The notes: generated by a model not told the origin, from the letters alone. A DNA stretch of 64,000 nt from Bacteroidaceae bacterium (GCA_024398615.1 JAKSIU010000006.1:1-64000), one strand, 5' to 3'; shown: positions 49,656-59,281, counted from the first letter of the stretch. Numbers and translations are program-made.

Positions 49656-52619
49656 ATGAACGACATTGTCCTTTCCAGTCTGACGAATCTGTTCGCTCTG
49701 TTTGGGGCAAGCAATGACGTTGACAGCGAGAAGACGCAGAAAATCATCACAAACTATCTGATGCGTCATTTCGGCATACGCTCTCCGAAATCGTATCTGA
49801 ATCTTTACAATGATCTGCGCGGTTTCTATGACGAGACTCCTGATCTGGACAAGGAAATGGTCGTGGCAGGCATCTGCCAGAAACTGCAGGCCCGCATCAC
49901 CCAGATGGAACAGCTGCTAATGCTGCTCCGACTCATGGAATTCTGCAAAATGGCATCGGAACATGCACATGTTCTTGATGATCCTCTGTTCCGGACAGTA
50001 GCCGGAAACTTCAACATAAGCGATGACCTGTTCTCAGCGTGTCTTGACTACGCAGACTGCGGAGCAGGCAGCCGTGAGACCGGTGTTGCCGATGAGCACG
50101 GTGTAATGCTCCATTCATACGGTCCGGATGCACAGCCTGTGCTCAAGACCCTGTGGCTGAAGTCATACAACCGCCTGCTTTTCACTTACATGGGAACCGA
50201 TGAGGTGCTCATGGAGGATGTTCCGGTTCTGGCCGGAGCGTTCCAGATATGGCAGAAATGCGGCGTGCTCAAATGTACCCGTTGCAATCCGGCCTACTAT
50301 TCATCCATAATGTCGGCTTACGGTGAGGGTGAAGGTAAGGATGCTGTCGAGATGTGCGGCCGTGACCTGAATTTCCGTTTCGCCAACAATCCCACATTCG
50401 GTCTGCACAATTTCAGCTTCTCGCTGAAAAGCGGCCAGCTGGTGGCCATCATGGGTGGAAGCGGTACCGGCAAATCCACACTGCTCAACATTCTCAACGG
50501 AAGCATCATTCCTCAGGAAGGAAAGATTACGATAAACGGACACGACATACATGAACCGGCCGCAAAGGCCCTGATCGGTTTCGTTCCCCAGGATGACCTG
50601 CTCATTGAGGAACTGACCGTGTATCAGAATCTGTGGTTCACGGCAAAGCTCTGCTTCAGCGGAATGTCCGATGCTGAACTCGATGCCAAGGTCATGTCCA
50701 CACTGGTGGATCTGGGTCTGGATCAGGCACGTGACCTCAAGGTCGGTTCTCCAATGAACAAGTACATATCGGGCGGTCAGCGCAAGAGACTGAACATTGC
50801 GCTGGAACTGATACGTCAGCCGGCCGTGCTTTTCCTTGACGAACCTACATCGGGCCTGTCATCGACCGATACGGAAAAGGTCATGAACCTTCTTAAGGAG
50901 CAGACCTACAAGGGACGTCTCATTGTGGTCAACATACACCAGCCGTCAAGCGATGTGTACAAGCTGTTCGACCGTCTGTGGCTGCTGGACAAGGGTGGTT
51001 TCCCGGTGTTCGACGGCAATCCCATCGAGGCTGTGTCCTATTTCAAGAATGCCGCAAACTATGCCGATGCACAGGTCACCACATGTCCTGCCTGCGGCAA
51101 TGTCAATCCCGAGATAGTCCTTAATATTATAGATGAGAAGTCGCTTGACGACAGCGGCAACCAGACTGAGAAACGTAAGGTCCAGCCGGATGAATGGCAT
51201 AAGCTGTATCTGGATTCCCGTAAGCAGTTTGAAGCTCCTGCCGTGTCTCCCGTACCGGCCAACCGTCAGAAGCGCCCTGATGCTCTGCACCAGATGGTGA
51301 TATTCCTGCAGCGTAATCTCAAGGCAAAGCTGACAGATGTCCAGTACCTGCTCATAACGTTGCTGGAGGCACCTCTGCTTGCCCTGATATGCGGCGTGCT
51401 GACAAAATATACTCCGCCACAGGGCTATTCCGTCATGGATAACAGGAATCTGGTATCGTACTTCTTCATGGCGATAATAGTTTCCACATTCATCGGAATG
51501 AGCGGCAGTGCCGAAGAGATTATCAGGGACCGTGCCATATTGAAGCGCGAAAAGTTCCTGAACCTGTCATACGGAAGCTATATCTGGTCCAAGATAGTGT
51601 TCGTGGCATGCGTCACGCTGATTCAGACGTTCCTGTTCGTGCTTGTCGGAAATGGTGTCATGAAACTTGAAGGACAGTTCCTGATGTGGTGGGGCATCCT
51701 GTTCGCATCGGCTTTGTTGGCAGGACTGACCGGACTGGTGCTTTCGCAGTGCATGAACTCGATCGTCTCAATCTACATTACGATTCCGCTGTTGCTCATA
51801 CCGCAGATTCTACTGTGCGGTCTGGTGGTCGATTTCGGTGACCTGAATCCCAAAAGCAAGACCGGAAACGTACCCGTAATAGGCAATGTGGTGCCGTCCC
51901 GCTGGGCATACGAGGCACTTGCCGTCACTTCATTCACCGGTAATCCGTATGAAAGGGAGATAGCTGAATATGAGGCGATAAAATATACCGCTCAGTATTA
52001 TGACTATGCGGTCCGGGCCGAACTTGTAAGTTCGCTTGAGACATACCGCGATGAACTGCTGAAAGGCGAAGAACCTGATGCTGCCCATCTGCAGCTCATC
52101 GGGAATGAAATGCCCAATCTGGCCCGAGTGGCAGGCGTGGAACCGTACGCTGGAATCATTTCCGGAAATCCTGACCAGTTCGAAAGTACGTATGCAGGTC
52201 TGAAAGAATGGTTGGACAAGGTGGATAATGCCCTTGACGATATGGGCAACCGTGCAACACTGATGTCAGACCGCGTTATTACCGCCAAGGTGAAGGAACT
52301 GGGCGGCAATCAGGCTATGGCAGAGTTCAAGAAAGCCAATTTCAATACAAAACTGGAATCACTGGTACTCAATGAACAGGCTACCAGCCTATGCAAGGTG
52401 GTGGACGCTCATATTATTCCGCAGGCAGGTTTCGTGTTTGTGGAGCCGCGTTCCCATAACGGTGGTGCTCCGTTCTACAGCGGTGTCAAGATTCTCGGAG
52501 AGACCAGCATCGCTACCCTGTGGTTCAATCTCGGAGTGATGGCAATCATGGCAATTCTGGTTGCTCTGGCTCTCTTCTTCGATTTCCCCGGACGCTTTAT
52601 GCGTAAGGAGCAGAACTGA
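49656..52619 (+). CDS. ABCG-like transporter, ATPase fused to permease, with TerB-like head
   Basis: 987 residues. Residues 1-215 are helical with a TerB-like look (MVVAGICQKLQARITQMEQLL). The ABC domain follows: Walker A GGSGTGKST at 267-275, signature ISGGQRKRLNIAL at 371-383, Walker B VLFLDEP at 391-397. Six membrane helices of ABC2/ABCG type lie between about 560 and 760 and one at the end (NLGVMAIMAILVALALFFDF), with a soluble helical domain between them. NBD-first half-transporters of this type usually export lipids or drugs as dimers; substrate unknown. Probably co-transcribed with yidC. Confidence 0.85.
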   Translation: MNDIVLSSLTNLFALFGASNDVDSEKTQKIITNYLMRHFGIRSPKSYLNLYNDLRGFYDETPDLDKEMVVAGICQKLQARITQMEQLLMLLRLMEFCKMASEHAHVLDDPLFRTVAGNFNISDDLFSACLDYADCGAGSRETGVADEHGVMLHSYGPDAQPVLKTLWLKSYNRLLFTYMGTDEVLMEDVPVLAGAFQIWQKCGVLKCTRCNPAYYSSIMSAYGEGEGKDAVEMCGRDLNFRFANNPTFGLHNFSFSLKSGQLVAIMGGSGTGKSTLLNILNGSIIPQEGKITINGHDIHEPAAKALIGFVPQDDLLIEELTVYQNLWFTAKLCFSGMSDAELDAKVMSTLVDLGLDQARDLKVGSPMNKYISGGQRKRLNIALELIRQPAVLFLDEPTSGLSSTDTEKVMNLLKEQTYKGRLIVVNIHQPSSDVYKLFDRLWLLDKGGFPVFDGNPIEAVSYFKNAANYADAQVTTCPACGNVNPEIVLNIIDEKSLDDSGNQTEKRKVQPDEWHKLYLDSRKQFEAPAVSPVPANRQKRPDALHQMVIFLQRNLKAKLTDVQYLLITLLEAPLLALICGVLTKYTPPQGYSVMDNRNLVSYFFMAIIVSTFIGMSGSAEEIIRDRAILKREKFLNLSYGSYIWSKIVFVACVTLIQTFLFVLVGNGVMKLEGQFLMWWGILFASALLAGLTGLVLSQCMNSIVSIYITIPLLLIPQILLCGLVVDFGDLNPKSKTGNVPVIGNVVPSRWAYEALAVTSFTGNPYEREIAEYEAIKYTAQYYDYAVRAELVSSLETYRDELLKGEEPDAAHLQLIGNEMPNLARVAGVEPYAGIISGNPDQFESTYAGLKEWLDKVDNALDDMGNRATLMSDRVITAKVKELGGNQAMAEFKKANFNTKLESLVLNEQATSLCKVVDAHIIPQAGFVFVEPRSHNGGAPFYSGVKILGETSIATLWFNLGVMAIMAILVALALFFDFPGRFMRKEQN

Positions 52620-52674
52620 CGCTTTCTATTGGGCTCAGTGGAAATCCCATGGCGGTGTTCCTTATGTGCAACTT

Positions 52675-52880
52675 CGTGCCCGCGGCGTTTTTGCATGCTG
52701 GAAGGGTGGCTGTGCGGACTTTCTGTGGAATGGCCGATAAGCGACAAGGTCTTTCAGGCATGAAGAAACGCGGCTGTCCGAAGCGGAGCGAGTTCCGCGT
52801 TTCAGCCTGAAAGCCGCAGGAGCAGGCCATGGAGCAGTAGTCCGTACAGCCACCCTTCCAGCATCCCAAACATGTGTTGT
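52675..52880. repeat. Long palindromic repeat, copy 2
   Basis: Same architecture and core as copy 1. Its outer arms are ATGCTGGAAGGGTGGCTG (52698) and CAGCCACCCTTCCAGCAT (52849), different from those of copy 1 yet still complementary to each other. It begins ~55 bases after the ABC transporter stop and fills the gap to the terminator of the next gene. Confidence 0.85.
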
Positions 52881-52897
52881 GTGAGCGACAGGTAACA

Positions 52898-52924
52898 AAA
52901 AAGGCGACCCGAAGGCCGCCTTTC
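52898..52924 (-). terminator. Terminator of the lipoprotein gene
   Basis: On the minus strand AAAGGCGGCC / GGTCGCCTTT around TTCG, followed by TTTTTTG; 25 bases past the stop at 52949. Confidence 0.85.
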
Positions 52925-52948
52925 CGTATTCTGTATGTGATGTCAGAA

Positions 52949-53764
52949 TTACTTGAGAAGTCCGTTGCGGATAACCTCAAGCTGACCCTTCATTTCAGCA
53001 AGCTGTGACTTGAATTCTGCAAGGTCCATTGCGTTCAGGACATCCAGAGGAGCAAGTGACTTTGACAGAGACTCGAGTTCGGGGTAGAATGCTACAAGCT
53101 GGTCAACGCTCTGCTTTGCAAGGATGAGACGGTATGTCAGGTTGGCTGCATCGTCATCGGTCAGGGTTGATGTGAACTTGTCGATGTTCTGTGACAGAAC
53201 GTAGAGTGATTCGATTGATGTTGCACCATTGAGTTCCCAGAACAGGCATACGCGGCCGTTCTTGACCTCTTCCTTATACAGGGCTGACATTTCATTGCTG
53301 ATGTTGTCCTGACTGTTCTTGAGGAAGTTGCTCAGAGCTGAATCGTTGATGTCGGCGGCGAGCTTTGAAATGGCTGCAATGTATGCGTCGGCAGGCATTT
53401 CATAGAGCTTGGCAATTTCTGAATCAATCGAGAGCATTGCGATTGCGCGATATCTCTGTGCAAGAGTCGAGAGCTCGGCAACTGAAGCCGGATCAATGAG
53501 GTAAGACGGCTTGATGGCCTTTTCGCTGTCGGTAAGAACAATCTTGCCTTCCTTTGCTGCACCGATGAACGGATCCTGTGCCTTGGCGCTGAAAATGGCT
53601 GCAATGCTGTCAAGCTGCATCTGGATGTGTGCCTCAAGCTGCTGAATCTGGAATTCTTCCTGGGTGGTAGGGGCTGCTTCCTGTGCTGCTTTCTTCTTGT
53701 TGTTTCCGCATGATGTCACGGCAATCATAGCGCATGCCATCAGAATCAGAGAGATTTTCTTCAT
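52949..53764 (-). CDS. Helical lipoprotein of unknown function
   Basis: 271 residues. MKKISLILMACAMIAVTSCGN carries a lipobox (Cys19). The mature protein is almost wholly helical and rich in Ala, Leu, Ser and Glu (SALSNFLKNSQDNISNEMSAL, LDVLNAMDLAEFKSQLAEMKGQLEVI) and may form a helical bundle or coiled coil in the periplasm. No family recognised. It follows uvrB in the same direction with a 76-base gap. Confidence 0.7.
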   Translation of the reverse strand: MKKISLILMACAMIAVTSCGNNKKKAAQEAAPTTQEEFQIQQLEAHIQMQLDSIAAIFSAKAQDPFIGAAKEGKIVLTDSEKAIKPSYLIDPASVAELSTLAQRYRAIAMLSIDSEIAKLYEMPADAYIAAISKLAADINDSALSNFLKNSQDNISNEMSALYKEEVKNGRVCLFWELNGATSIESLYVLSQNIDKFTSTLTDDDAANLTYRLILAKQSVDQLVAFYPELESLSKSLAPLDVLNAMDLAEFKSQLAEMKGQLEVIRNGLLK

Positions 53765-53840
53765 AATTGGTTTATTGTTTTATAAATTATTGTATTCTAC
53801 GTCACAATGCGCAAAATTACAAAAAAAACAATATGGAATA

Positions 53841-55874
53841 CTATTTTTCGGACTTTTCCTGTCTCAAGGCTTCCAGTTTGAACATCTCGTCACGGTATTG
53901 GGCGGCTTCCATGAAATCCATACGGGCCGATGCCTGGCTCATGAGCTTGCGTGTGCGTGCAATGGCAACATCAAGCTGATTGGCTGTCATGCCTGCAAGG
54001 ATAGGATCGGCCACCGAACGTGACATGTCCTGAATTGCATACTCCTTTGCGGTGACCGGTTCCTTTGAGGATTCCCTTCCCTGGGTCAGAGGGGTCTGGG
54101 CAATGCTCTTCTCGATCTGCTTCGGCGTGATTCCGTGCTCGCTGTTGTAGCGCATCTGCTTGTCGCGCCTGCGCCGGGTCTCGTTTATCGTGAGCTGCAT
54201 GCTCTGCGTGATCCTGTCAGCGTACAGGATTACCTTGCCGTGAACATTTCTTGCGGCGCGGCCGGCTGTCTGCGTGAGCGAACGGTGGTCGCGGAGGAAC
54301 CCCTCCTTATCGGCGTCAATGATGGCGACAAGTGATACCTCGGGAAGGTCCAGACCTTCGCGGAGCAGGTTCACGCCAATCAGTACATCGTAAAGACCGG
54401 CACGCAGGTCGTTCATTATCTGAATGCGTTCCAACGTCTCTACATCGGAATGGATGTAGTTGCATCGGACCCCGTTCTTGAGAAGATAATCGTTCAGTTC
54501 TTCGGCCATGCGTTTGGTCAGCGTGGTCACCAGCACACGTTCGTCCCGGGCGGAGCGTACGGCAATCTCTTCCATGAGGTCGTCAATCTGGTTCTTGCTG
54601 GGACGGACCTCGATTTCGGGGTCAAGCAGTCCAGTGGGGCGTATTACCTGGTCAACCACCACGCCGCCGCTCTCACCGAGTTCAAAATCGGCCGGGGTGG
54701 CACTGACGTATATGGTCTGTCCTGTCAGTTCCTGGAATTCCTCGAACTTGAGCGGACGGTTGTCCAGTGCGGCCGGCAGACGGAATCCGTATTCCACAAG
54801 GTTGGTCTTGCGCGCCCTGTCTCCACCGTACATGGCGTGAAGCTGGGGGACGCTCACGTGGCTTTCGTCAATGACCAGCAGGAAGTCCTTGGGAAAGAAG
54901 TCCAGAAGACAGTAGGGGCGGGAGCCCTCCTGACGACCGTCAAAATAGCGGGAGTAGTTCTCGATGCCGGAGCAGTGCCCGAGTTCGCGTATCATCTCGA
55001 TGTCGTATTCGACACGTTCCTTCAGTCGCTTGGCTTCAAGATTCTTGCCTATCTCTTCAAAGAATTCCACCTGTTTTACCAGATCGTCCTGAATGGCTCT
55101 GATGGCTCTTTCCTGGCTTTCCTTCGTGGTCATGAACAGGTTGGCGGGGAAAATGCGGTAACTTTCATACCGTTCAAGGCGTTCCCCCGTCAGGACATCG
55201 AATTCCTCGATGGAATCAATCTCGTCATCCCAGAACTGGATGCGGACAGCTGTGTCGCTGTAGGCAAGGTTTACATCGACATTGTCTCCCTTGACGCGGA
55301 AACAGCCTCGTCCCAGCTCCATGTCATTGCGTGTGTAAAGACTGTCCACAAGCCGGCGCAGCAGTACGTTGCGGTCAATGCGCTGACCCCTTTCAATCTC
55401 GATCACGTTGTTGTAGAAGTCAGCCGGATTGCCCATGCCGTAGATGCAGGAGACCGATGACACCACAATCACGTCATTCCTTCCCGAGAGCAGGGCCGAT
55501 GTTGCCGCCAGCCTGAGCTTGTCAATCTCATCGTTTATTGCCAGGTCCTTTTCGATATAGGTGTCAGTCGATGGGATATAGGCTTCGGGCTGGTAGTAGT
55601 CGTAGTATGAAACGTAGTATTCTACTGCATTTTCCGGGAAAAATGACTTGAACTCGCTGTATAGCTGTGCGGCCAGAGTCTTGTTGTGGCTTAGAATCAG
55701 GGTGGGGCGCCCAACGTTTTTGATAACGTTGGCGATTGTAAATGTTTTTCCCGAACCTGTCACGCCCAGAAGGGTCTGCGCACGGGTTCCGTCCAGCACG
55801 CCTTCAGTAAGCTGGGCAATGGCCTGGGGCTGATCGCCTGTGGGCTGGAATGGTGAGACAAGTTTGAATTCCAT
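53841..55874 (-). CDS. uvrB: Excinuclease ABC subunit B
   Basis: 677 residues, the family length. Helicase-fold repair protein that receives damaged DNA from UvrA and positions UvrC. Walker A GVTGSGKT at 37-44, the beta-hairpin segment YYDYYQPEAYIPSTDTYIEKD, seen at about 85-108, the DEAD-like box VIDESHVS, motif VI QTAGRAARN, and a C-terminal UVR domain (MSQASARMDFMEAAQYRDEMF) are all present. uvrA begins 7.3 kb to the right at 63181 on the other strand. Confidence 0.96.
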   Translation of the reverse strand: MEFKLVSPFQPTGDQPQAIAQLTEGVLDGTRAQTLLGVTGSGKTFTIANVIKNVGRPTLILSHNKTLAAQLYSEFKSFFPENAVEYYVSYYDYYQPEAYIPSTDTYIEKDLAINDEIDKLRLAATSALLSGRNDVIVVSSVSCIYGMGNPADFYNNVIEIERGQRIDRNVLLRRLVDSLYTRNDMELGRGCFRVKGDNVDVNLAYSDTAVRIQFWDDEIDSIEEFDVLTGERLERYESYRIFPANLFMTTKESQERAIRAIQDDLVKQVEFFEEIGKNLEAKRLKERVEYDIEMIRELGHCSGIENYSRYFDGRQEGSRPYCLLDFFPKDFLLVIDESHVSVPQLHAMYGGDRARKTNLVEYGFRLPAALDNRPLKFEEFQELTGQTIYVSATPADFELGESGGVVVDQVIRPTGLLDPEIEVRPSKNQIDDLMEEIAVRSARDERVLVTTLTKRMAEELNDYLLKNGVRCNYIHSDVETLERIQIMNDLRAGLYDVLIGVNLLREGLDLPEVSLVAIIDADKEGFLRDHRSLTQTAGRAARNVHGKVILYADRITQSMQLTINETRRRRDKQMRYNSEHGITPKQIEKSIAQTPLTQGRESSKEPVTAKEYAIQDMSRSVADPILAGMTANQLDVAIARTRKLMSQASARMDFMEAAQYRDEMFKLEALRQEKSEK

Positions 55875-55899
55875 TGCGGGGTTCGTGGGATAAATCGTG

Positions 55900-55907
55900 C
55901 AAAGTTA
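55900..55907 (-). promoter_or_regulatory. -7 box of uvrB
   Basis: TAACTTTG on the minus strand, about 26 bases before the uvrB ATG. No LexA-like dyad was recognised. Confidence 0.55.
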
Positions 55908-55924
55908 TTAAATTTACCGCCACG

Positions 55925-56386
55925 ATGAATACAGATGAAAGAAAACGGCTTGCACGTGAGCTGTTTGAAAAAGGATATAACTGCTGTCAGGCGGTCGCAA
56001 TGACATTCAGCGATGTACTGGATATGGAACCGGAGCAGGTGGCACGATTGGCATCGGGCTTCGGTGGTGGCATGGGACGCATGCGCGAAGTGTGCGGAAC
56101 GGTGTCGGGGATGACTATGGTGGCTGGAGCAATCTGTCCGGCCAGTGACGTGTCGGACAAGGCGGCTAAAACAGCCAATTATGCTCTTGTCCAGGAGTTT
56201 GCGGCAAGTTTCAGGGAACAGAACGGCAGTATTATCTGTCGTGAACTGCTGGGACTGTCCAGGCCGGAAGGGACTCCGGTGCCTCAGGATCGGACTCCGG
56301 AATACTACAGAAAGCGTCCGTGCGCGGAACTGTGTGCCATGGCTGCAGGTATTGTGGCTGAAAAATTGGAATCAATGAACAGATGA
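55925..56386 (+). CDS. C-GCAxxG-C-C family protein
   Basis: 153 residues from ATG 55925; the frame is open 17 codons upstream but those codons cover the uvrB promoter. The family signature is complete: NCCQAVAMTF near residue 20, GFGGGMGRMREVCGTVSGMTMVAG at about 42-65, and a final CAELCAMAAGI. Such proteins are small, cysteine-rich and thought to bind metal or a redox cofactor; the function is unsettled. Its stop overlaps the start of the C69 peptidase gene (ATGA). Confidence 0.85.
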   Translation: MNTDERKRLARELFEKGYNCCQAVAMTFSDVLDMEPEQVARLASGFGGGMGRMREVCGTVSGMTMVAGAICPASDVSDKAAKTANYALVQEFAASFREQNGSIICRELLGLSRPEGTPVPQDRTPEYYRKRPCAELCAMAAGIVAEKLESMNR

Positions 56387-58044
56387 AAAATGACAATATG
56401 AAAAAAAGACTTCTTTCGGTGCTGCTCTCATGCACCATTGCAACAGGCGCTCTGGCTTGTACAAATCTGATTGTAACACGTGGTGCATCGGTCGATGGCT
56501 GTAATATGACCACTTATGCGGCCGATTCGCATGAACTGTTCGGTGCGCTGCATTTCGTGCCGGCGCAGGACTGGGCTCCGGGTTCCATGCGCAGCATTGA
56601 GGAGTGGGATACCGGAAAGCATCTGGGCGAGATACCGCAGGCAAGCCATACCTTTTCGGTGATAGGAAACATGAACGAATGCCAGCTGACAATAGGCGAA
56701 ACGACTTTCGGGGGCATAGAGTTCTATGACAGTACCGCCATCATGGACTACGGGTCGCTTATCTACGTGGCTCTGGAACGTTGCCGTACCGCCCGTGAGG
56801 CCATTGCACTAATTGACGATCTCATGCAGAAATACGGTTACGCTTCAGAAGGCGAATCGTTTACCATTGCCGATCCAAACGAGGTCTGGATTATGGAAAT
56901 TGTTGGAAAAAATCCAAAGTTCGACAAGAAGGGACGCAATGTTAACCGCGGTGCCGTATGGGTTGCCAAGCGCATTCCTGACGGGTATATTTCAGGCCAT
57001 GCCAATCAGTCGAGAATCACTACCATTGATTTCAATGACCCGGAGAACTGCCTTTATTCGAAGGATGTCATAGAGCAGGCACGTCAGCAGGGCCTCTACA
57101 GCGGCAGTGATGCCGATTTCAGTTTCTGCGATGTCTACAATCCTCTGGATTTCGGTGCAGCGCGCGGTTGCGAGGCACGTGTGTGGTCATTCTTCAACCG
57201 TTTTGTCGAGGGCATGGACCAGTATCTGGATTATGCAATGGGCTATGACCTGAAGAACCACATGCCGCTCTATGTCAAGCCAAAGGACAAAATCAGCTTC
57301 AAGCAGCTGGCTGACATGATGCGTGATCACTTTGAAGGTACTCCGATGGATATGACCACCGATATAGGAGCCGGCGGAAGTCATCTGCCATACCGCTGGC
57401 GTCCCATGGAGTGGGAGTATCAGGGCTGGACATATGTGAATGAACGCGCCATTGCCACACAGCAGACCGGCTGGTGGTTCGTCTCGCAGATGTATCAGGA
57501 CCGTGAGACCGGTGTCTACTGGTTCGGCGTTGATGATACGGCAACTTCACCGCTCATGCCGTTCTTCTCATGTGCGGCAGGTATTCCGTTCTGTGTTTCC
57601 ATGGATAACGGTTCCATGGTGGAGTATTCTGACAGTGCCATGTTCTGGGCTGTCAACCGCATTGCCCAGTTCTGCTATCTGCGCTACGACCGCATAGGTG
57701 CCGAAGTGCGCAGCGTGATTGACGGGTATGAGAACGATGTCAAAGCCCGTGTCGACAGACTTCTTGACGAAATCAAGGGGCAGACAGCTGTTCAGGCCAG
57801 TGGCCGGCTGACAAACTTCGGCAATGACAATGCCGAGGCTCTCTTGGCAAAGTGGCAGGATCTGGACCGCTATCTGCTTGTGAAGTACATTGACGGCAAT
57901 ATCAAGAAGCAGAATCCTGACGGTTCCTTTGCCACAAACGGTTTCAGCGATAAAATACCTGAGTTCCCGACCCAGGAGGACTATAGTGAACATTGGAAGG
58001 CTGCAGTGGTGCGCGACAACGGTGACATCCTGCGCGTTAAATAA
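56383..58044 (+). CDS. C69-family dipeptidase
   Basis: 553 residues from the ATGA overlap; a second ATG at 56398 gives a shorter signal peptide start. Signal sequence KKRLLSVLLSCTIATGALA is followed by C26-TNLIVTRGASVDGC, the catalytic N-terminal cysteine of the Ntn-type C69 family (PepD). Other family marks: GGIEFYDSTAIMDYGSL, EVWIMEIVGKNP and NRGAVWVAKRIPDGYISGHANQSRI, seen at about 150-225. After signal cleavage Cys becomes the nucleophile, so the enzyme acts in the periplasm on dipeptides, in line with the S9 and M24 peptidases nearby. Confidence 0.9.
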   Translation: MKNDNMKKRLLSVLLSCTIATGALACTNLIVTRGASVDGCNMTTYAADSHELFGALHFVPAQDWAPGSMRSIEEWDTGKHLGEIPQASHTFSVIGNMNECQLTIGETTFGGIEFYDSTAIMDYGSLIYVALERCRTAREAIALIDDLMQKYGYASEGESFTIADPNEVWIMEIVGKNPKFDKKGRNVNRGAVWVAKRIPDGYISGHANQSRITTIDFNDPENCLYSKDVIEQARQQGLYSGSDADFSFCDVYNPLDFGAARGCEARVWSFFNRFVEGMDQYLDYAMGYDLKNHMPLYVKPKDKISFKQLADMMRDHFEGTPMDMTTDIGAGGSHLPYRWRPMEWEYQGWTYVNERAIATQQTGWWFVSQMYQDRETGVYWFGVDDTATSPLMPFFSCAAGIPFCVSMDNGSMVEYSDSAMFWAVNRIAQFCYLRYDRIGAEVRSVIDGYENDVKARVDRLLDEIKGQTAVQASGRLTNFGNDNAEALLAKWQDLDRYLLVKYIDGNIKKQNPDGSFATNGFSDKIPEFPTQEDYSEHWKAAVVRDNGDILRVK

Positions 58045-58062
58045 TAAATAACACTGCTTAAC

Positions 58063-58093
58063 TTGCAACGTTCACTCCAAAGCAGTACCTTTG
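58063..58093 (+). promoter_or_regulatory. bamD operon promoter
   Basis: TTGC at 58063-58066, 19 bases, TACCTTTG at 58086-58093; about 17 bases of leader to ATG 58114. Confidence 0.7.
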
Positions 58094-58113
58094 CAGACTG
58101 AAAATTGATTTGA

Positions 58114-58947
58114 ATGCGTAGAAGCGCTTTACATATCGCTCTTGTCTGTGCACTGTTCATGCTGATGACGGCCTGCTCGGGATATAATAAAATCCTGAAG
58201 GCATCGGACTATAACACCAAGTACAGTCTGGCCAAGTCGCTGTTCGCCGAGGGCAAATTTACCGCATGCAGTTCCATTCTGGAAGAGTGTGTGGCTTATC
58301 AGCGCGGTACCCAGCAGGCAGAAGAGTCGATGTTCCTGTTGGCAACCTGTTATTTCGAACTGAAGGACTATCTGTCAGCATCGGAATATTATCTGACATG
58401 CTACAGGACATACCCGAACAGCGCCTATTCTGAGGAATGCCTGTTCCGTTCGGGAAAGAGTCTTTTCCTGGATACTCCGGATCCAAGACTTGACGCTACT
58501 AGCACGAACCACGCCATCGGTCAGCTCCAGACCTTTGTCGAGACATATCCGCTCAGCAAGTACAAGGATCAGGCCGAGGATATGATTTATGTCATGTTCG
58601 ACCGTCTTGTAGAAAAGGAACTTGGGTCAGCGGACCTCTACTACAACATGGGCAATTATCTGGGAAACAATTTCCAGTCGTGCATAATTGTGGCTGAGAA
58701 TGCTCTGCGTGACTATCCTTACACCAAGTATCGTGAGGAACTGTCAAAACTTATTCTAAAGGCAAAGTTCCAGATGGCCCAGGAGAGTGTGGCTGAGAAA
58801 CGTGATGCGCGTTATCGTGACGCCATTGATGAATACTATGCATTCAAGAATGAATTTCCGGAGAGTTCCTTTATGAAGGAGGCTGACAGGATTTTCAGGA
58901 TTTCAAGTAAAAATATCAGCGATAAGGATTTAACAACTGAAGAATAA
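58114..58947 (+). CDS. bamD: Outer membrane assembly lipoprotein BamD
   Basis: 277 residues. Lipobox LMTACSG (Cys21) and TPR-like helices throughout: YNTKYSLAKSLFAEGKFTACSSILEE, SMFLLATCYFELKDYLSASEYYLTCYRTYPNSAYSEEC, each at the expected places for BamD. It is the periplasmic TPR lipoprotein of the BAM complex that folds outer-membrane barrels. It leads an operon with the RNA polymerase omega gene and a DUF4293 gene, a conserved order in Bacteroidales. Confidence 0.92.
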   Translation: MRRSALHIALVCALFMLMTACSGYNKILKASDYNTKYSLAKSLFAEGKFTACSSILEECVAYQRGTQQAEESMFLLATCYFELKDYLSASEYYLTCYRTYPNSAYSEECLFRSGKSLFLDTPDPRLDATSTNHAIGQLQTFVETYPLSKYKDQAEDMIYVMFDRLVEKELGSADLYYNMGNYLGNNFQSCIIVAENALRDYPYTKYREELSKLILKAKFQMAQESVAEKRDARYRDAIDEYYAFKNEFPESSFMKEADRIFRISSKNISDKDLTTEE

Positions 58948-58948
58948 A

Positions 58949-59281
58949 ATGGATTTCAAGAAGACAAATGCTCCAACCAATACGGTTACCCGCAATATGG
59001 TTGATTTCGTTCAGGAGACTGGCAACGTTTATGAAAGCGTAGTCATAATGAGCAAGCGCGCGAATCAGATTTCTGTTGAAATGAAGGACGAGCTCAAACA
59101 GAAGCTTGAAGAGTTCGGTACAACCACTGACAATCTTGAGGAGATGTTCGAGAACAGGGAACAGATTGAGATTTCACGCTATTACGAGCGCCTTCCCAAA
59201 CCCACTCTCATTGCAGCTCAGGAGTTTGAAGACGACAAGATCTATTTCCGTAATCCTGCCAAGGAAAAGGACAACATGTAA
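58949..59281 (+). CDS. rpoZ: RNA polymerase omega subunit, Bacteroidetes type
   Basis: 110 residues. The Rpb6/omega core is visible in the N-terminal half: NVYESVVIMSKRANQISVEMKDEL (about 26-50), with the conserved SKRANQI box. A C-terminal extension (YYERLPKPTLIAAQEFEDDKIYFRNP) is typical of the Bacteroidetes form. It stabilises assembly of the beta' subunit. It begins one base after the bamD stop. Confidence 0.88.
   Translation: MDFKKTNAPTNTVTRNMVDFVQETGNVYESVVIMSKRANQISVEMKDELKQKLEEFGTTTDNLEEMFENREQIEISRYYERLPKPTLIAAQEFEDDKIYFRNPAKEKDNM

Noticed and set aside
54450..55460. 336-codon plus-strand open frame
   Set aside because: Antisense to uvrB, whose motifs are complete. Long antisense frames are common opposite genes of this codon bias.
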